A stretch of DNA of 64,000 bases from Methylobacillus flagellatus (GTDB lineage: Bacteria > Pseudomonadota > Gammaproteobacteria > Burkholderiales > Methylophilaceae): contig NZ_SCOU01000002.1 in assembly GCF_005502435.1 (NCBI RefSeq), positions 481,181-545,180 of the forward strand, given 5' to 3'. Position numbers and translations under genes: made by a program. The notes beneath the pieces are model-generated. The model saw nothing but the letters and a program-made list of their open reading frames with translations. It did no database searches and had not been told where the DNA came from. Of this stretch, positions 9,190 through 19,800 are shown piece after piece. The stretch's first letter is position 1. Each line of letters starts with the position of its first letter.

Positions 9190-10353
9190 ATGAAAATTAC
9201 CGTGGTTGGAACCGGCTATGTCGGGATGTCGAATGCCGTATTGCTGGCGCAGCATCATGATGTGATCGCGCTGGATGTGGTGGCCGAGAAGGTGGCACTC
9301 ATCAATCAGCGTTTGTCGCCGATTGTGGATGCCGAGATCTCGCAATATCTACAAACCGGGCTCAATCTACAAGCCACGCTGGATAAGGTGCTAGCGTATC
9401 GCGATGCCGAGTTGGTGATCGTGGCGACCCCCACTGATTACGACACAGAAACCAATTTCTTCAATACCGGCTCAGTCGAGGCTGTCATCAAGGATGTACT
9501 GGCCATCAATCCGGGTTGTCTTATCGTGATCAAATCCACGATCCCGGTAGGCTATACCGCGCGTATCCGCCAGCAATTCAATAGCGACAACATCATTTTT
9601 TCACCAGAATTCCTGCGCGAAGGCAAAGCGCTCACCGACAACTTATACCCGTCCCGTATCGTGGTGGGCGAGCAGTCCGAACGTGCCCGCCAGTTTGCTG
9701 CGCTGATGCAGCAAGGCGCCATCAAGCAGGATATCCCGGTTTTGCTCACAGACAGCAACGAGGCGGAAGCCATCAAGCTGTTTGCCAACACCTACCTGGC
9801 CATGCGCGTGGCCTATTTCAACGAGCTGGATACCTACGCTGCTGCGCATGGGCTTGATACACGCCAGATCATCGATGGCGTCTGCCTGGACCCGCGCATC
9901 GGCCAGCATTACAACAACCCTTCATTTGGCTACGGTGGCTATTGCCTGCCCAAGGACACCAAGCAGCTGCTGGCAAACTTCCGCGATGTGCCGCAGAACC
10001 TGGTGCATGCCATCGTGGAGGCGAATACCACGCGCAAGGATTTCATCGCGCAGGAAGTGATCCAGCGCAAACCGAATGTAGTGGGTATCTATCGCCTCAT
10101 CATGAAGGCGGGCTCGGATAATTTCCGCACCAGCAGCATCCAGGGCATCATGAAGCGCATCAAGGCCAAAGGTATCGAAGTGATCGTGTACGAACCGGTG
10201 CTCAAAGAGGCGGAGTTCTTCCGCTCGCGCGTGGTGAACGATCTGGAGGCGTTCAAGCGTGAGGCGGATATCATCGTGGCCAACCGCCACACGCCGGATC
10301 TGGCTGATGTGACGGACAAGGTCTACACGCGTGACCTGTTCGGTGCCGACTGA
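9190..10353 (+). CDS. ugd: UDP-glucose 6-dehydrogenase
   Basis: A 387-residue enzyme of the short E. coli-like Ugd class that oxidises UDP-glucose twice to UDP-glucuronate for exopolysaccharide or lipid A modification. It shows the NAD-binding [10 protein letters not shown] loop at the N-terminus, FSPEFLREG, and the catalytic Cys in [22 protein letters not shown] sequence at 9148-9153 may be a -35 box but has no well-spaced -10. It stands alone between dhaK and the convergent ylqF. Confidence 0.93.
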   Translation: MKITVVGTGYVGMSNAVLLAQHHDVIALDVVAEKVALINQRLSPIVDAEISQYLQTGLNLQATLDKVLAYRDAELVIVATPTDYDTETNFFNTGSVEAVIKDVLAINPGCLIVIKSTIPVGYTARIRQQFNSDNIIFSPEFLREGKALTDNLYPSRIVVGEQSERARQFAALMQQGAIKQDIPVLLTDSNEAEAIKLFANTYLAMRVAYFNELDTYAAAHGLDTRQIIDGVCLDPRIGQHYNNPSFGYGGYCLPKDTKQLLANFRDVPQNLVHAIVEANTTRKDFIAQEVIQRKPNVVGIYRLIMKAGSDNFRTSSIQGIMKRIKAKGIEVIVYEPVLKEAEFFRSRVVNDLEAFKREADIIVANRHTPDLADVTDKVYTRDLFGAD

Positions 10354-10447
10354 CGGCGCTTAGCCTGGCTTTATGACCTGGGTGAGCGCCTGATTCTGTA
10401 GGCCCGGATCCTGGACGCTGGAATCTGTCACTCCAGATTTTGTAAGC

Positions 10448-11404
10448 TTAGTCCGGCGCGGCAGATCTCAGGCTGGCGGAGTCAGTCTCTGCATCATGGT
10501 CTGATGCTTCAGTCGCGCTATCCGGCTGCTGCTTGCGCTGCTCGGCCACCCGTTGCTGCATGAGTGCGCGGCTGTCGGGGGTTTCTAGGCTGACGCGTCC
10601 CAGTGCACCGCTGCGGTAGTCGGTCAGCAATGCCATCGCGGCTTTTTCCATGTCCGCCTCGCCACCCTTGAGGCGGTAGCCGCGACGTTTGGCCACATGC
10701 TCCACCAGATCCACGCCATCCATGCCGCTGACATCGGTCTTGTAACGCGCATTCAACAATGTCGGATAGCGTTCCAGCAACAGATTGCCCAGGAAGATCG
10801 CCACGTCCTCGTCGATGACGGCATTGCGGCCGATGGCATGGCTGGCCGCCAGCATGAAGCCGTCACTGTCGTATTCGATCTTGGGCCACATCATGCCCGG
10901 GGTGTCGGTGATGCTCATGGTGTCGTCCAGCTCGAAACGCTGCTGCGATTTGGTCACCGCCGGCTCGTCGCCCACTTTAGCGATACGGCGGTTCAGCAGC
11001 GCGTTCATCAAGGTGGATTTCCCCACGTTGGGGATGCCCATGATCATCATGCGCAAGGGCTTCAGCGAACTGCCGCGATGTGGTGCCAGTGCGCGGCAAA
11101 GGCCGGGGATCTTGTTGGCGTCGCCCGGCTTCTTGCAGGACAAGGCGACGGCTTTCACGCCGGGCTGGCGGTTGAAGTGATTGAGCCAGGCCTGCGTGGC
11201 AGCCGGGTCGGCCAAGTCAGCCTTGTTGAGGATCTTGAGGTTGGGGCGTTGCCGGAACAGGCGCAGCTGCTCGATCATGGGGTTATGGCTGGCTTCGGGC
11301 AGACGTGCATCCAGCACTTCGATGACCACATCGATGAATTCCATGGTTTCCGCGGCTTTTTTGCGCGCGGAGGTCATGTGGCCCGGGTACCATTGAATCG
11401 CCAT
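10448..11404 (-). CDS. ylqF: Ribosome biogenesis GTPase YlqF/RbgA
   Basis: A 318-residue circularly permuted GTPase. The G4 motif NKAD comes first, then G1 GIPNVGKS and G3 DTPGMMWP, with the typical N-terminus MAIQWYPGHM. It assists late assembly of the 50S subunit. The C-terminal tail of about 35 residues is low-complexity and acidic. Its ribosome binding site (GGAG, minus strand) touches the base of a 97-nt inverted repeat, which may affect translation. Confidence 0.92.
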   Translation of the reverse strand: MAIQWYPGHMTSARKKAAETMEFIDVVIEVLDARLPEASHNPMIEQLRLFRQRPNLKILNKADLADPAATQAWLNHFNRQPGVKAVALSCKKPGDANKIPGLCRALAPHRGSSLKPLRMMIMGIPNVGKSTLMNALLNRRIAKVGDEPAVTKSQQRFELDDTMSITDTPGMMWPKIEYDSDGFMLAASHAIGRNAVIDEDVAIFLGNLLLERYPTLLNARYKTDVSGMDGVDLVEHVAKRRGYRLKGGEADMEKAAMALLTDYRSGALGRVSLETPDSRALMQQRVAEQRKQQPDSATEASDHDAETDSASLRSAAPD

Positions 11405-11411
11405 TACTGCT

Positions 11412-11508
11412 CCGTTTGAAAATCAAAAAATACATTGTCGGCGTGCCTTGCCGTACCAAGGTGTACTGTCTGCGGCACGCCTTCGCGTCTTTTTCGATTT
11501 TGAAACGG
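11412..11508. repeat. 97-nt imperfect inverted repeat upstream of ylqF
   Basis: The outer arm CCGTTT-AAAATC-AAAAA at 11412-11430 pairs with TTTTT-GATTTT-AAACGG at 11490-11508, with single mismatches. An inner GGCGTGCC (11440-11447) pairs with GGCACGCC (11474-11481), and a terminal GTAC/GTAC stem closes a 6-nt loop. The base reaches the ylqF ribosome binding site. It could be a structured leader, a small RNA or a palindromic repeat element. Confidence 0.7.
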
Positions 11509-11643
11509 CGCTTGCTTTTGGGCAGGCGCGCTGGTCTTCAGCAGACATTTTCAGCAGACAATGACGCGGGCGGTTAGCAGGTGCTTGCCACGAAACAGGA
11601 TTTTAACATTCAATGCCGTCAGCCCCTCGGTTAAACTTATGCC

Positions 11644-12483
11644 ATGACCTTAATCCCCGAAATCAAGCCACAACAATCCATCGCATTGCTGAAGGCGCTG
11701 CACATCCTGACGCGTGACGGCAAGCTCAATCAGGACACGCGCCGCAAGCTCAAGCAGGTGTATCACCTGTACCAGTTCATCGAACCGCTGCTGCAGGAGG
11801 TCATGGATAAACAAGGTGACCTGACCCTCGTGGATCATGGCGCCGGCAAGTCCTATCTTGGTTTCATCCTGTATGACCTGTTTTTGAAACAGCAGGCCGC
11901 CGGGCAGGTGATCGGCATCGAGGCGCGTGCTGAGCTAGTGCAGAAATCGCGTGAACTGGCCGCTGAGCTGGGCTTTGATCGCATGGCGTTCGAGCACTTG
12001 AGTGTGGAGCAATCCATGCATGCGCCGCAGATCCCGGCGCGCGTGGACGTGGTCACCGCACTGCACGCGTGCAATACCGCGACAGACGATGCCATCCGCT
12101 TCGGTCTGGCCCGCGAGGCGCAGTTCATGGTGCTGGTGCCGTGCTGTCAGGCCGAGGTGGCGGAAGTGTTACGCCGTCACAAGAATGCGTCGTTCGGCCT
12201 GACGCCATTGTCCGAGTTGTGGCGTCACCCCATCCACACCCGCGAATTCGGCAGTCAGATCACCAATGTGCTGCGCTGCCTGCAGCTGGAAGCGCACGGC
12301 TATCAGCTCACCGTGACCGAACTGGTGGGGTGGGAGCATTCCATGAAGAACGAGCTGATCATTGCGCGTCGTACCGGCAAGCCGCGTGGCGATGCGCAGC
12401 AGCGCCTGGCCGACATCCTGCATAGCCTGAATCTGGAAACCCTGCGCGCGCGCTTCATGCCCGAGGCGCTGACGGCGGATTGA
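11644..12483 (+). CDS. SAM-dependent methyltransferase, METTL25/RRNAD1-like
   Basis: A 279-residue protein. TLVDHGAGKSYLGFILYDL is the SAM-binding motif I (variant GxGK), IGIEAR the acidic motif II, and VVTALHACNTATDDAIRFGL with VLVPCCQAEV are typical of the Methyltransf_32 group that includes eukaryotic METTL25 and RRNAD1. The substrate in bacteria is unknown. It ends 4 nt before the nnr gene, so the two are probably co-transcribed. The ATG at 11644 lacks a clear ribosome binding site. Confidence 0.8.
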   Translation: MTLIPEIKPQQSIALLKALHILTRDGKLNQDTRRKLKQVYHLYQFIEPLLQEVMDKQGDLTLVDHGAGKSYLGFILYDLFLKQQAAGQVIGIEARAELVQKSRELAAELGFDRMAFEHLSVEQSMHAPQIPARVDVVTALHACNTATDDAIRFGLAREAQFMVLVPCCQAEVAEVLRRHKNASFGLTPLSELWRHPIHTREFGSQITNVLRCLQLEAHGYQLTVTELVGWEHSMKNELIIARRTGKPRGDAQQRLADILHSLNLETLRARFMPEALTAD

Positions 12484-12487
12484 AGCC

Positions 12488-14002
12488 ATGACGCCGCTCC
12501 TCTTGAGGTCTCAGCTCCGTGCGCTTGAAGCAGAGCACGCCAGATTGCCGCTGATGCAGCGTGCCGGTGCTGCCATCGCGGCTTATGTGCGCCAGATCGT
12601 CTTGCCGGGCTCGCGTCTGCTGGTGCTAGCCGGGCCTGGCAATAACGGTGGCGATGCGCTGGTGGCTGCCAGCTTGTTGCATCACGACTATGTGCTGAAC
12701 GTCGTGATGTTCGGTGACCCCCAGCGTCTGCCAGACCAGGCAGCGCAGGCCTGCCGGGATTGGCTTAAGGCTGGAGGCGAGCTGCACGCAGCGCTCCCTG
12801 TATCAGGTGACACACCAGGCTACGCACTGATACTGGACGGTTTGTTCGGCATAGGCCTGACGCGGCCGCTGCAGGGCGAAGCTGCCGCGCTGGTGCAGCA
12901 GGTCAACGCGCTGGGCGTGCCAGTGCTGGCATTGGACTTGCCCAGCGGCCTGTGCGCTGACACCGGCGCTGTGCTGGGGGTGGCGATCCAGGCGCGCTAC
13001 ACCTTGACCTTCCTTGCTCAAAAGCCAGGCTTGCATACCCATGATGGGCCGGATCATGTCGGGCGGGTGCAGCTGGCCTCGCTTGATGTGCCGCTGCCGG
13101 ATGTTGCCGATTTCGTGGTCGGGGATGCGAGCGAAGCCGGGTACGGTCACTTGCTGGATGCACCTAGTGAACTGCATGTCTTGCGGCGGCGGCTTAACTC
13201 TAATAAAGGTAGTCATGGCCGGGTGGCGGTGATCGGAGGGGCTGGTGGCATGATGGGAGCCGCTTTGCTGGCAGCGCGGGCAGCACTGCTGTGCGGCGCA
13301 GGCCGGGTCTATGCGGGTTTGCTCGATGCGCAGGCATATGGCTTGGATTATTTGTATCCAGAGCTCATGTTGCGCGCTCCGCTGCCGTTACTGGAGGTGG
13401 ATGCCGCAGATTGTGTGGTGCTGGGGCCTGGCTTGGGGCAGTGCGACAGGGCACTGAGCTTGCTTGGGAAGGCCATGAGCCTGCCGGTTCCACTGGTGCT
13501 GGATGCGGACGCGCTGAATCTGATGGCGATCACACCCGCCTTGGCCGTGCAGTCATGTGCGCGGAGTGCAGCCACCATCATCACTCCGCATCCCGGAGAG
13601 GCGGCACGTTTGCTGGCTTGCAGCGTAGCCGAGGTGCAGCAGGACCGGATCGGTAGCGCCATCCGCCTGGCGCAGCAGTATGCGGCCATTACGGTGCTCA
13701 AAGGCTGTGGCAGCGTGGTTGCCACACCGGCAGGCCAGTGGTGGATCAACCATAGTGGCAATCCCGGTTTGGCCAGTGCTGGTATGGGAGATGTGCTGGC
13801 AGGGATTGTCGCCGCTTTGCTGGTGCAGGGATTGTCGCAGCAGCAGGCGGTGCTGACAGCAGTGCATCTGCATGGTGCGGCCGCAGATGGTCTGGTGGCG
13901 TCCGGGACAGGCCCACTGGGCTTGACGGCTTCGGAGGTGGGTTTTGAAGCAAGGCGTATTCTTAATCTGTGGGTGGCGAGATCCGTGGGTGGTGAGAGCT
14001 GA
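12488..14002 (+). CDS. nnr: Bifunctional NAD(P)HX epimerase / dehydratase
   Basis: A 504-residue fusion that repairs hydrated NADH and NADPH. The N-terminal YjeF_N (epimerase) part has LAGPGNNGGDALVAA and LDGLFGIGLTR. The C-terminal ribokinase-like ADP-dependent dehydratase runs from about residue 235: HGRVAVIGGAGGMMGAALLAARAAL, TIITPHPGEAARLL, and GNPGLASAGMGDVLAGIVAALL with the catalytic Asp. Length matches E. coli Nnr (515). It directly follows the methyltransferase gene. Confidence 0.93.
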   Translation: MTPLLLRSQLRALEAEHARLPLMQRAGAAIAAYVRQIVLPGSRLLVLAGPGNNGGDALVAASLLHHDYVLNVVMFGDPQRLPDQAAQACRDWLKAGGELHAALPVSGDTPGYALILDGLFGIGLTRPLQGEAAALVQQVNALGVPVLALDLPSGLCADTGAVLGVAIQARYTLTFLAQKPGLHTHDGPDHVGRVQLASLDVPLPDVADFVVGDASEAGYGHLLDAPSELHVLRRRLNSNKGSHGRVAVIGGAGGMMGAALLAARAALLCGAGRVYAGLLDAQAYGLDYLYPELMLRAPLPLLEVDAADCVVLGPGLGQCDRALSLLGKAMSLPVPLVLDADALNLMAITPALAVQSCARSAATIITPHPGEAARLLACSVAEVQQDRIGSAIRLAQQYAAITVLKGCGSVVATPAGQWWINHSGNPGLASAGMGDVLAGIVAALLVQGLSQQQAVLTAVHLHGAAADGLVASGTGPLGLTASEVGFEARRILNLWVARSVGGES

Positions 14003-14050
14003 CGCCAGTTAAGTCAGGCGTTAATAATCAAGCAAGGGAGTGGGGGCGCA

Positions 14051-14506
14051 ATGAGCAGTGCAAAACAGAACAAGGTCAATGGGCTGGTCTGTCCATTGGT
14101 GATGGCGGTATTGGCACTGCTTGCGACATCCTTGCAGGCAGCGCCCACCTTCACCGGCCAGGATTATAGCGGCGTGTACGATTGCATCGGTCAGGACGGA
14201 CACGAGGGCCAATACGCGGGTGTGGTCACCATGCGCTTGCAGCCTGAACATAGCCATGGCGACTACGCCAGTTATGATTTCAAGCTGGAAGTACCCGAAT
14301 ACGGCGTCTACCTGGGGCATGCAGCTGCTCACGGCGCTCAGGTGGCCATGCATTTTGGCCTGAGCGATCCTGCCACACAGGATGTGGGCACCGGAGTGGC
14401 GACCATGAGCACGGATGCGCGGGGGCGCCTGACCTTTCATAAATTCTATTATCAGCCGGCTTACAAGGGGGGTAACACCGGCACCGAAGATTGCATCCGG
14501 CGCTAG
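14051..14506 (+). CDS. Small exported protein of unknown function
   Basis: A 151-residue protein with a typical Sec signal peptide (hydrophobic segment LVCPLVMAVLALLATSLQA, cut near residue 31). The mature part of about 120 residues has two cysteines, at YDCIGQDG and EDCIRR, that could form a disulfide joining its ends, and beta-rich sequence between. I recognise no family. GGAG lies upstream of the ATG. It is followed by a small membrane-protein gene. Confidence 0.7.
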   Translation: MSSAKQNKVNGLVCPLVMAVLALLATSLQAAPTFTGQDYSGVYDCIGQDGHEGQYAGVVTMRLQPEHSHGDYASYDFKLEVPEYGVYLGHAAAHGAQVAMHFGLSDPATQDVGTGVATMSTDARGRLTFHKFYYQPAYKGGNTGTEDCIRR

Positions 14507-14557
14507 CGGTCTGGTCAATCGTCTGGACACCAAGCGTGTGGTGACAAGAAAGGAACT

Positions 14558-14824
14558 ATGCATCGCTGGGCGGTAAGTCGTCGAATATGGAATAGGTGTC
14601 TTCTGGGGCGCTGTGGCTTCAATCGCTGGATCAAGGCCGGACTATTGCTGCTGCTGTTCGGTTGGGGCCCCTTGCTGCTGGTGTTGCTCGCATCCTGGCT
14701 GGGCTTGTGGCAGAACCTGGACCCGGTGGTCGGCCTGGGCTTGTTGTTTGTGGTGACCCTGATCCCGGCGCTTGCCTGTCTGGGCATCGGTCTGCTGCAG
14801 ACCTGGATGAGCAAGTCGGAATGA
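14558..14824 (+). CDS. Small two-helix membrane protein, unknown
   Basis: An 88-residue protein with a basic N-terminus and two strong hydrophobic helices (about residues 26-48 and 55-80) separated by a short loop. No family is recognised. AAGGA precedes the ATG. It lies between an exported protein and the rpsF promoter; length and hydrophobic pattern make a real gene likely. Confidence 0.6.
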   Translation: MHRWAVSRRIWNRCLLGRCGFNRWIKAGLLLLLFGWGPLLLVLLASWLGLWQNLDPVVGLGLLFVVTLIPALACLGIGLLQTWMSKSE

Positions 14825-14959
14825 CGCTGACGAGGTGTTGTCAGGCGGCAGGCCTGGCCGCTCTCCGTTCATTGCCTTCCAACCCCGCACCCGCCCTAAA
14901 CGCCAGCACAGAAATGATTGATTCCTCACATTAATTCTGGCGGCATTGTGGATTAATCC

Positions 14960-14988
14960 TTGATTCACCCCGGCATTCCGCCTATAAT
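14960..14988 (+). promoter_or_regulatory. Sigma-70 promoter of the rpsF operon
   Basis: A TTGATT -35 box (14960-14965) and a perfect TATAAT -10 box (14983-14988) are separated by 17 bp, leaving a leader of roughly 60 nt before rpsF. It is the only strong promoter signal ahead of the four-gene ribosomal operon. Confidence 0.8.
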
Positions 14989-15054
14989 CGCGCGCTTTCC
15001 ACCTTGCTGCACTGTTAACGCATGACAGGCAGCTACTAACCACAAGGAGATTAC

Positions 15055-15432
15055 ATGCGCCATTACGAAATCGTATTTATCGTCCATCCGGACCAGAGCG
15101 AGCAAGTGCCCGCCATGATCGAGCGTTATCGCACGCTGGTCACTTCCAACGAGGGTGCGATCCACCGTCTGGAAGACTGGGGCCGTCGCCAACTGGCTTA
15201 CCCTATCCAGAAGATCCACAAGGCACACTACGTGCTGATGAACATCGAGTGCAACCAGTTCGTGCTGGATGAGCTGGAACACGCGTTCAAGTTCAACGAT
15301 GCCGTGCTGCGTCATCTGACCATCGCCACCAAGGACGCTGTGACCGCACCTTCCCCGATGATGAAGGAAGAGAAGTCCAAGTCCGTGCTGACCAAGGACG
15401 CTGCGCCAGCTGCCGAGGTGGCTGCCGCCTAA
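15055..15432 (+). CDS. rpsF: 30S ribosomal protein S6
   Basis: A 125-residue S6 with the family start [47 protein letters not shown] in the middle, and an Ala/Lys-rich tail of about 25 residues that varies between species. S6 binds S18 in the platform of the small subunit, and rpsR is two genes downstream. AAGGAGAT is the ribosome binding site. First gene of the rpsF-priB-rpsR-rplI operon. Confidence 0.98.
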   Translation: MRHYEIVFIVHPDQSEQVPAMIERYRTLVTSNEGAIHRLEDWGRRQLAYPIQKIHKAHYVLMNIECNQFVLDELEHAFKFNDAVLRHLTIATKDAVTAPSPMMKEEKSKSVLTKDAAPAAEVAAA

Positions 15433-15446
15433 TCGGCGGTTGGTCA

Positions 15447-15737
15447 ATGAACAGGCTGGCCATATCCGGCGTGATCGCCGGGCTGGCAGTGCTGCGTTAC
15501 ACCCCGGCCGGAATCCCGGTGCTGGAGCTGGTGATAGAACACCAGTCCGAGCAAACCGAAGCCGGCATGGCACGACGGGTCAACTGTGCAGTGAATGCGG
15601 TGATCATGGGCAAACTGGCCGAGCAATCGACCACACTGACCAACGGTACCGCGATCAAGGCCACAGGATTCCTCGCCAAACGCAGCATGAAAAGCACACA
15701 GCTGGTTTTACACATCGATACATTAGAGATTATTTAA
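15447..15737 (+). CDS. priB: Primosomal replication protein N (PriB)
   Basis: A 96-residue single-stranded-DNA-binding OB-fold protein that acts with PriA in replication restart. Its position between rpsF and rpsR, its length and the start [25 protein letters not shown] identify it. Placement of priB in the ribosomal operon is typical of beta- and gammaproteobacteria. It starts 14 nt after rpsF. Confidence 0.95.
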   Translation: MNRLAISGVIAGLAVLRYTPAGIPVLELVIEHQSEQTEAGMARRVNCAVNAVIMGKLAEQSTTLTNGTAIKATGFLAKRSMKSTQLVLHIDTLEII

Positions 15738-15747
15738 GGATTCAATC

Positions 15748-15975
15748 ATGGCAAGAGATATGTTCAAGCGTCGCCGCTACTGCCGTTTCTCGGCAGAGGG
15801 CATCAAGGAAGTGGATTACAAGGATGTAGACCTGCTCAAGGACTTCATCACCGAGAACGGCAAGATCATTCCGGCTCGCATCACCGGTACCAAGGCCCGT
15901 TATCAGCGTCAACTGACCTCCGCGGTCAAGCGTGCGCGTTTCCTGGCACTGCTGCCTTACACCGACAAGCACTAA
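15748..15975 (+). CDS. rpsR: 30S ribosomal protein S18
   Basis: A 75-residue basic protein with the S18 signature ([38 protein letters not shown]). It forms a dimer with S6 on the 30S platform. It starts 10 nt after priB. Confidence 0.98.
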   Translation: MARDMFKRRRYCRFSAEGIKEVDYKDVDLLKDFITENGKIIPARITGTKARYQRQLTSAVKRARFLALLPYTDKH

Positions 15976-15987
15976 GAGGAGCCTGAC

Positions 15988-16437
15988 ATGCAAATTATTC
16001 TTCTGGAAAAAGTTGTTAACCTGGGTAACCTCGGTGACGTGGTCAAGGTCAAGGACGGCTACGGCCGTAACTTCCTGATCCCTCAAGGCAAGGCAAAGCG
16101 CGCGACCGAAGCCAACAAGGCTGAGTTCGCTGCACGCCGCGCCGAACTGGAAAAGCTGCAAGCCGAGCAACTGGTGGCTGCACAAGCCCGTGGCGAAAAG
16201 CTGGCTGGTTTCCTGCTGCAAGTATCGCAAAAGGCTGGCGTTGATGGCCGTCTGTTCGGTTCCGTGACCAACGGCGACATCGCTGAAGGCCTGACCGCAC
16301 AAGGCTTTGAAGTGGCCAAGTCTGAAGTACGTCTGCCAGAAGGTCCGCTGAAGACCGTGGGTGACCACGTTGTCAGCGTTGCCCTGCACCATGACGTTGT
16401 CGTTGAGATCACCGTTTCGGTACTCGGCGAGCAGTAA
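15988..16437 (+). CDS. rplI: 50S ribosomal protein L9
   Basis: A 149-residue L9: N-terminal domain [32 protein letters not shown], a long connecting helix rich in Ala and Glu, and a C-terminal rRNA-binding domain with [29 protein letters not shown] is the ribosome binding site. It ends the operon and is followed by an intrinsic terminator. In many relatives dnaB follows directly; here dnaB is 17.5 kb away. Confidence 0.98.
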   Translation: MQIILLEKVVNLGNLGDVVKVKDGYGRNFLIPQGKAKRATEANKAEFAARRAELEKLQAEQLVAAQARGEKLAGFLLQVSQKAGVDGRLFGSVTNGDIAEGLTAQGFEVAKSEVRLPEGPLKTVGDHVVSVALHHDVVVEITVSVLGEQ

Positions 16438-16479
16438 TCTGTTTGTGATCCGCTTCTGACGGATCGAACAAACCTGCAA

Positions 16480-16508
16480 AAGCCCCATCGCAAGATGGGG
16501 CTTTTTTA
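16480..16508 (+). terminator. Intrinsic terminator after rplI
   Basis: A 10-bp stem, AAGCCCCATC and GATGGGGCTT, closes a GCAA tetraloop and runs straight into a T tract. Confidence 0.93.
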
Positions 16509-16509
16509 T

Positions 16510-16884
16510 TGCCTGAACCCCCACCCATGACTCGGCCCTGAGTCGCTTCTTTATCTCTGTTACCAGCAGCTAAGCAGTTGCGGAGTGCATCTCCGTTTTT
16601 TTTTACGGCTCATGCATCCGAAACATCACGGGGCGCGTACATCTAAACGTAACTGCAAGAACTGCCTTGCATGGTTGTGTCATGCAGTCACGAAACATCC
16701 AAGTATTGACGTCAACAATTATTTGCGATGCCTTATACTCGTTTAGTAATATTTATCGAATAAATTATATGATGGCGACAGATTAAAACGTCAGCAAGTT
16801 AAGTTTTCAACGAAGCAAGTCGTGTTTTGAATGTAGGTCCGGTACTAGCAGCATTTTATTTTAAAAACTGTTTGGAGGATTGTG
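16510..16884. other. 375-nt AT-rich gap before the RTX gene
   Basis: No open frame of note. TTGACG at 16706 and TATACT at 16734 look like promoter boxes but are 22 bp apart, too far for a standard sigma-70 promoter. The sequence becomes strongly AT-rich from 16720 and ends with a GGAGG ribosome binding site. A long leader for the RTX gene is likely. Confidence 0.5.
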
Positions 16885-19800
16885 ATGGCAGACCCGATTG
16901 TTGGTACAGAAATGGATGATGTGCTTCCAGGCACATCAGGTGATGACGTGATCATTGGTGGTGCAGGCAATGATGAGCTATCTGGAGGAGATGGTAATGA
17001 TGTTCTGAACGGTGACGAGGGAGACGACACTATCAGCGGAGGTAACGGTAACGACATGGTGGAGGCCTACAACCTGGCCACAGACGGATCAGACCAGATC
17101 GATCTGGGGGCAGACCTGGACCTTGTGAATGTTTCTTCTACTGGCGCCACCCAGATACGTCTCACCTTCACCAGCACTGAAGTCGGTAACGGCAGCGCGA
17201 CAGAAAGTGGTCTGGTCGCTGGCCAGGATGGTGGTCTGGCCGTACGTATCCAGGCTGAAGATGCCATGGGTGATCTGACCGGCAACATCGGCCGTGCGGA
17301 CGATGAAGGTATCGCATTCGCGGCACCGGAAGGTACCAGCTTTGATGTGCGCGATATATCGGGTACACAACGCGGCGACCGCTTCAATCTGGTGGTGCTT
17401 GGCACCCCGGACACCGACATGTTCAACACCGTTCCACTGGAGTTCGCTGGCAATGTCTATGCAAATGGCGGTGCTGGCGATGACGTGTTCCGCGGTGGTG
17501 CTGGTGACGATCTTGCTGTTGGCGGTGGTGGTCGCGATGTGGTGGAAAGCTATGACCTGGCTACGGGCGGTACAGACAGCTTTATAGGTGGCGCTGGTGA
17601 CGATGTGTTCAACATTTCAGCCACGGGTTCGAGTCAGATCCGGGTGAGTTTCACGAGTGCCGAGGTGGGTAACGGCAATACGAACGACGCAGGCAATCTT
17701 GCTAATCAGGACGGCAGTCTGGCGGTACGCTTGCAGGCCGAGGATGCGATGGGCAACCTGACCGGTAACGTAGGCCGTGCGGATGACGAAGGCATCAGCT
17801 TTGTGGCGGGCGCGGGCACCACGCTGGATGTGCGTGACCTGGTATCGGGCGTTGCCCGAGGTGACCAGTTCAAGGTGGCGACGCTGGGCACCAATGGCAA
17901 TGACGTGTTTGATGAAACCGGCGAGACGGTGAACTACTACATCAATGCGGGTGCTGGTAACGACACGCTGTTAGGTGGTCGTGGTAATGACTTTTTGGTT
18001 GGTGGTGCCGGTAATGACAGTCTGTTCGGTGGCGTAGGCAACGACAGCTTCATCGGTGGTGGTGGTAACGACATTATTAATGCTGCTTCAGGTAATGATA
18101 TTGTCGCTGCTTACAATCTTGCTACAGACGGGGCTGATCGGGTCAACCTGGGTTCGGGTGATGATGTGATGAACATCTCGTCTACGGGTGCAAGTCAGAT
18201 CCGGGTGAGTTTCACGAGTGCCGAGGTAGGTAACGGTAATGTGAACGACGCAGGCAACCTTGCCAATCAGGACGGCAGTCTGGCGGTACGCTTGCAGGCT
18301 GAGGATGCGATGGGCAACCTGACCGGCAACGTAGGCCGTGCGGATGACGAAGGCATCAGCTTTGTGGCGGGCGCGGGTACTACGCTGGATGTACGAGACC
18401 TGGTATCGGGCGTTGCGCGAGGCGACCAGTTCAAGGTGGCGACGCTGGGTACCAATGGTAATGACGTGTTTGATGAAACCGGCGAGACGGTGAACTACTA
18501 CATCAACGCAGGTGCGGGTAACGATAGCCTAGTGGGTGGAGACGGTAACGACTTCCTGGTGGGCGGTGCAGGTAATGACAGCCTGTTCGGGGCGTTCGGC
18601 AACGACAGCTTCATCGGCGGCGGCGGTGATGATCTCATCAATGGTGGCGCAGGCCATGATGTGGTGGCAGCTTACAACCTGGCCACAGATGGATCGGATC
18701 AGATCGATCTGGGTGCCGATGACGATACCCTGAATGTTTCAGCCACAGGCGCGAGCCAGATCCGTGTGACCTTCACCAGTGCCGAGGCAGGCAACGGTAA
18801 TGCGAACGATGCGGGTGTGCTTGCCAATCAGGACGGTGGTCTGGCAGTACGTCTGCAAGCTGAAGACGGCATGGGCAACCTGACCGGCAACGTAGGCCGT
18901 GCGGATGACGAGGGCATTTCCATCGTTGCCGCATCTGGCACCACGCTGGATGTACGTGACCTGGTGTCGGGCGTTGCGCGTGGCGACCAGTTCAAGGTGG
19001 CAACGCTGGGTACCAATGGCAATGACGTGTTTGATGAAACCGGCGAGACGGTCAATTACTACATCAATGCAGGTGCTGGTAATGACAGCCTGACGGGTGG
19101 CAGTGGCAACGACTTCCTGGTGGGTGGTGCCGGTAATGACCGTTTGGTTGGTAATGCAGGTAATGACAGCTTCATCGGTGGTGGTGGTAATGACATCATC
19201 AGTGGTGGTGCCGGTAACGACGTGGTGGTTGCTTATAACTTAGCCACGGATGGTGCTGACCGCATAAGCCTGGGCGCTGGTGACGATGTGTTCAACATTT
19301 CAGCCACGGGTTCGAGTCAGATCCGGGTGAGTTTCACGAGTGCCGAGGTGGGTAACGGCAATACGAACGACGCAGGCAATCTTGCTAATCAGGACGGCAG
19401 TCTGGCGGTACGCTTGCAGGCCGAGGATGCGATGGGCAACCTGACCGGTAACGTAGGCCGTGCGGATGACGAAGGCATCAGCTTTGTGGCGGGCGCGGGC
19501 ACCACGCTGGATGTGCGTGACCTGGTATCGGGCGTTGCCCGAGGTGACCAGTTCAAGGTGGCGACGCTGGGCACCAATGGCAATGACGTGTTTGATGAAA
19601 CCGGCGAGACGGTGAACTACTACATCAATGCGGGTGCTGGTAACGACACGCTGTTAGGTGGTCGTGGTAATGACTTTTTGGTTGGTGGTGCCGGTAATGA
19701 CAGTCTGTTCGGTGGCGTAGGCAACGACAGCTTCATCGGTGGTGGTGGTAACGACATTATTAATGCTGCTTCAGGTAATGATATTGTCGCTGCTTACAAT

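Noticed and set aside
16706..16739. TTGACG and TATACT as a promoter for the RTX gene
   Set aside because: The 22-bp spacing is outside the functional range for sigma-70.
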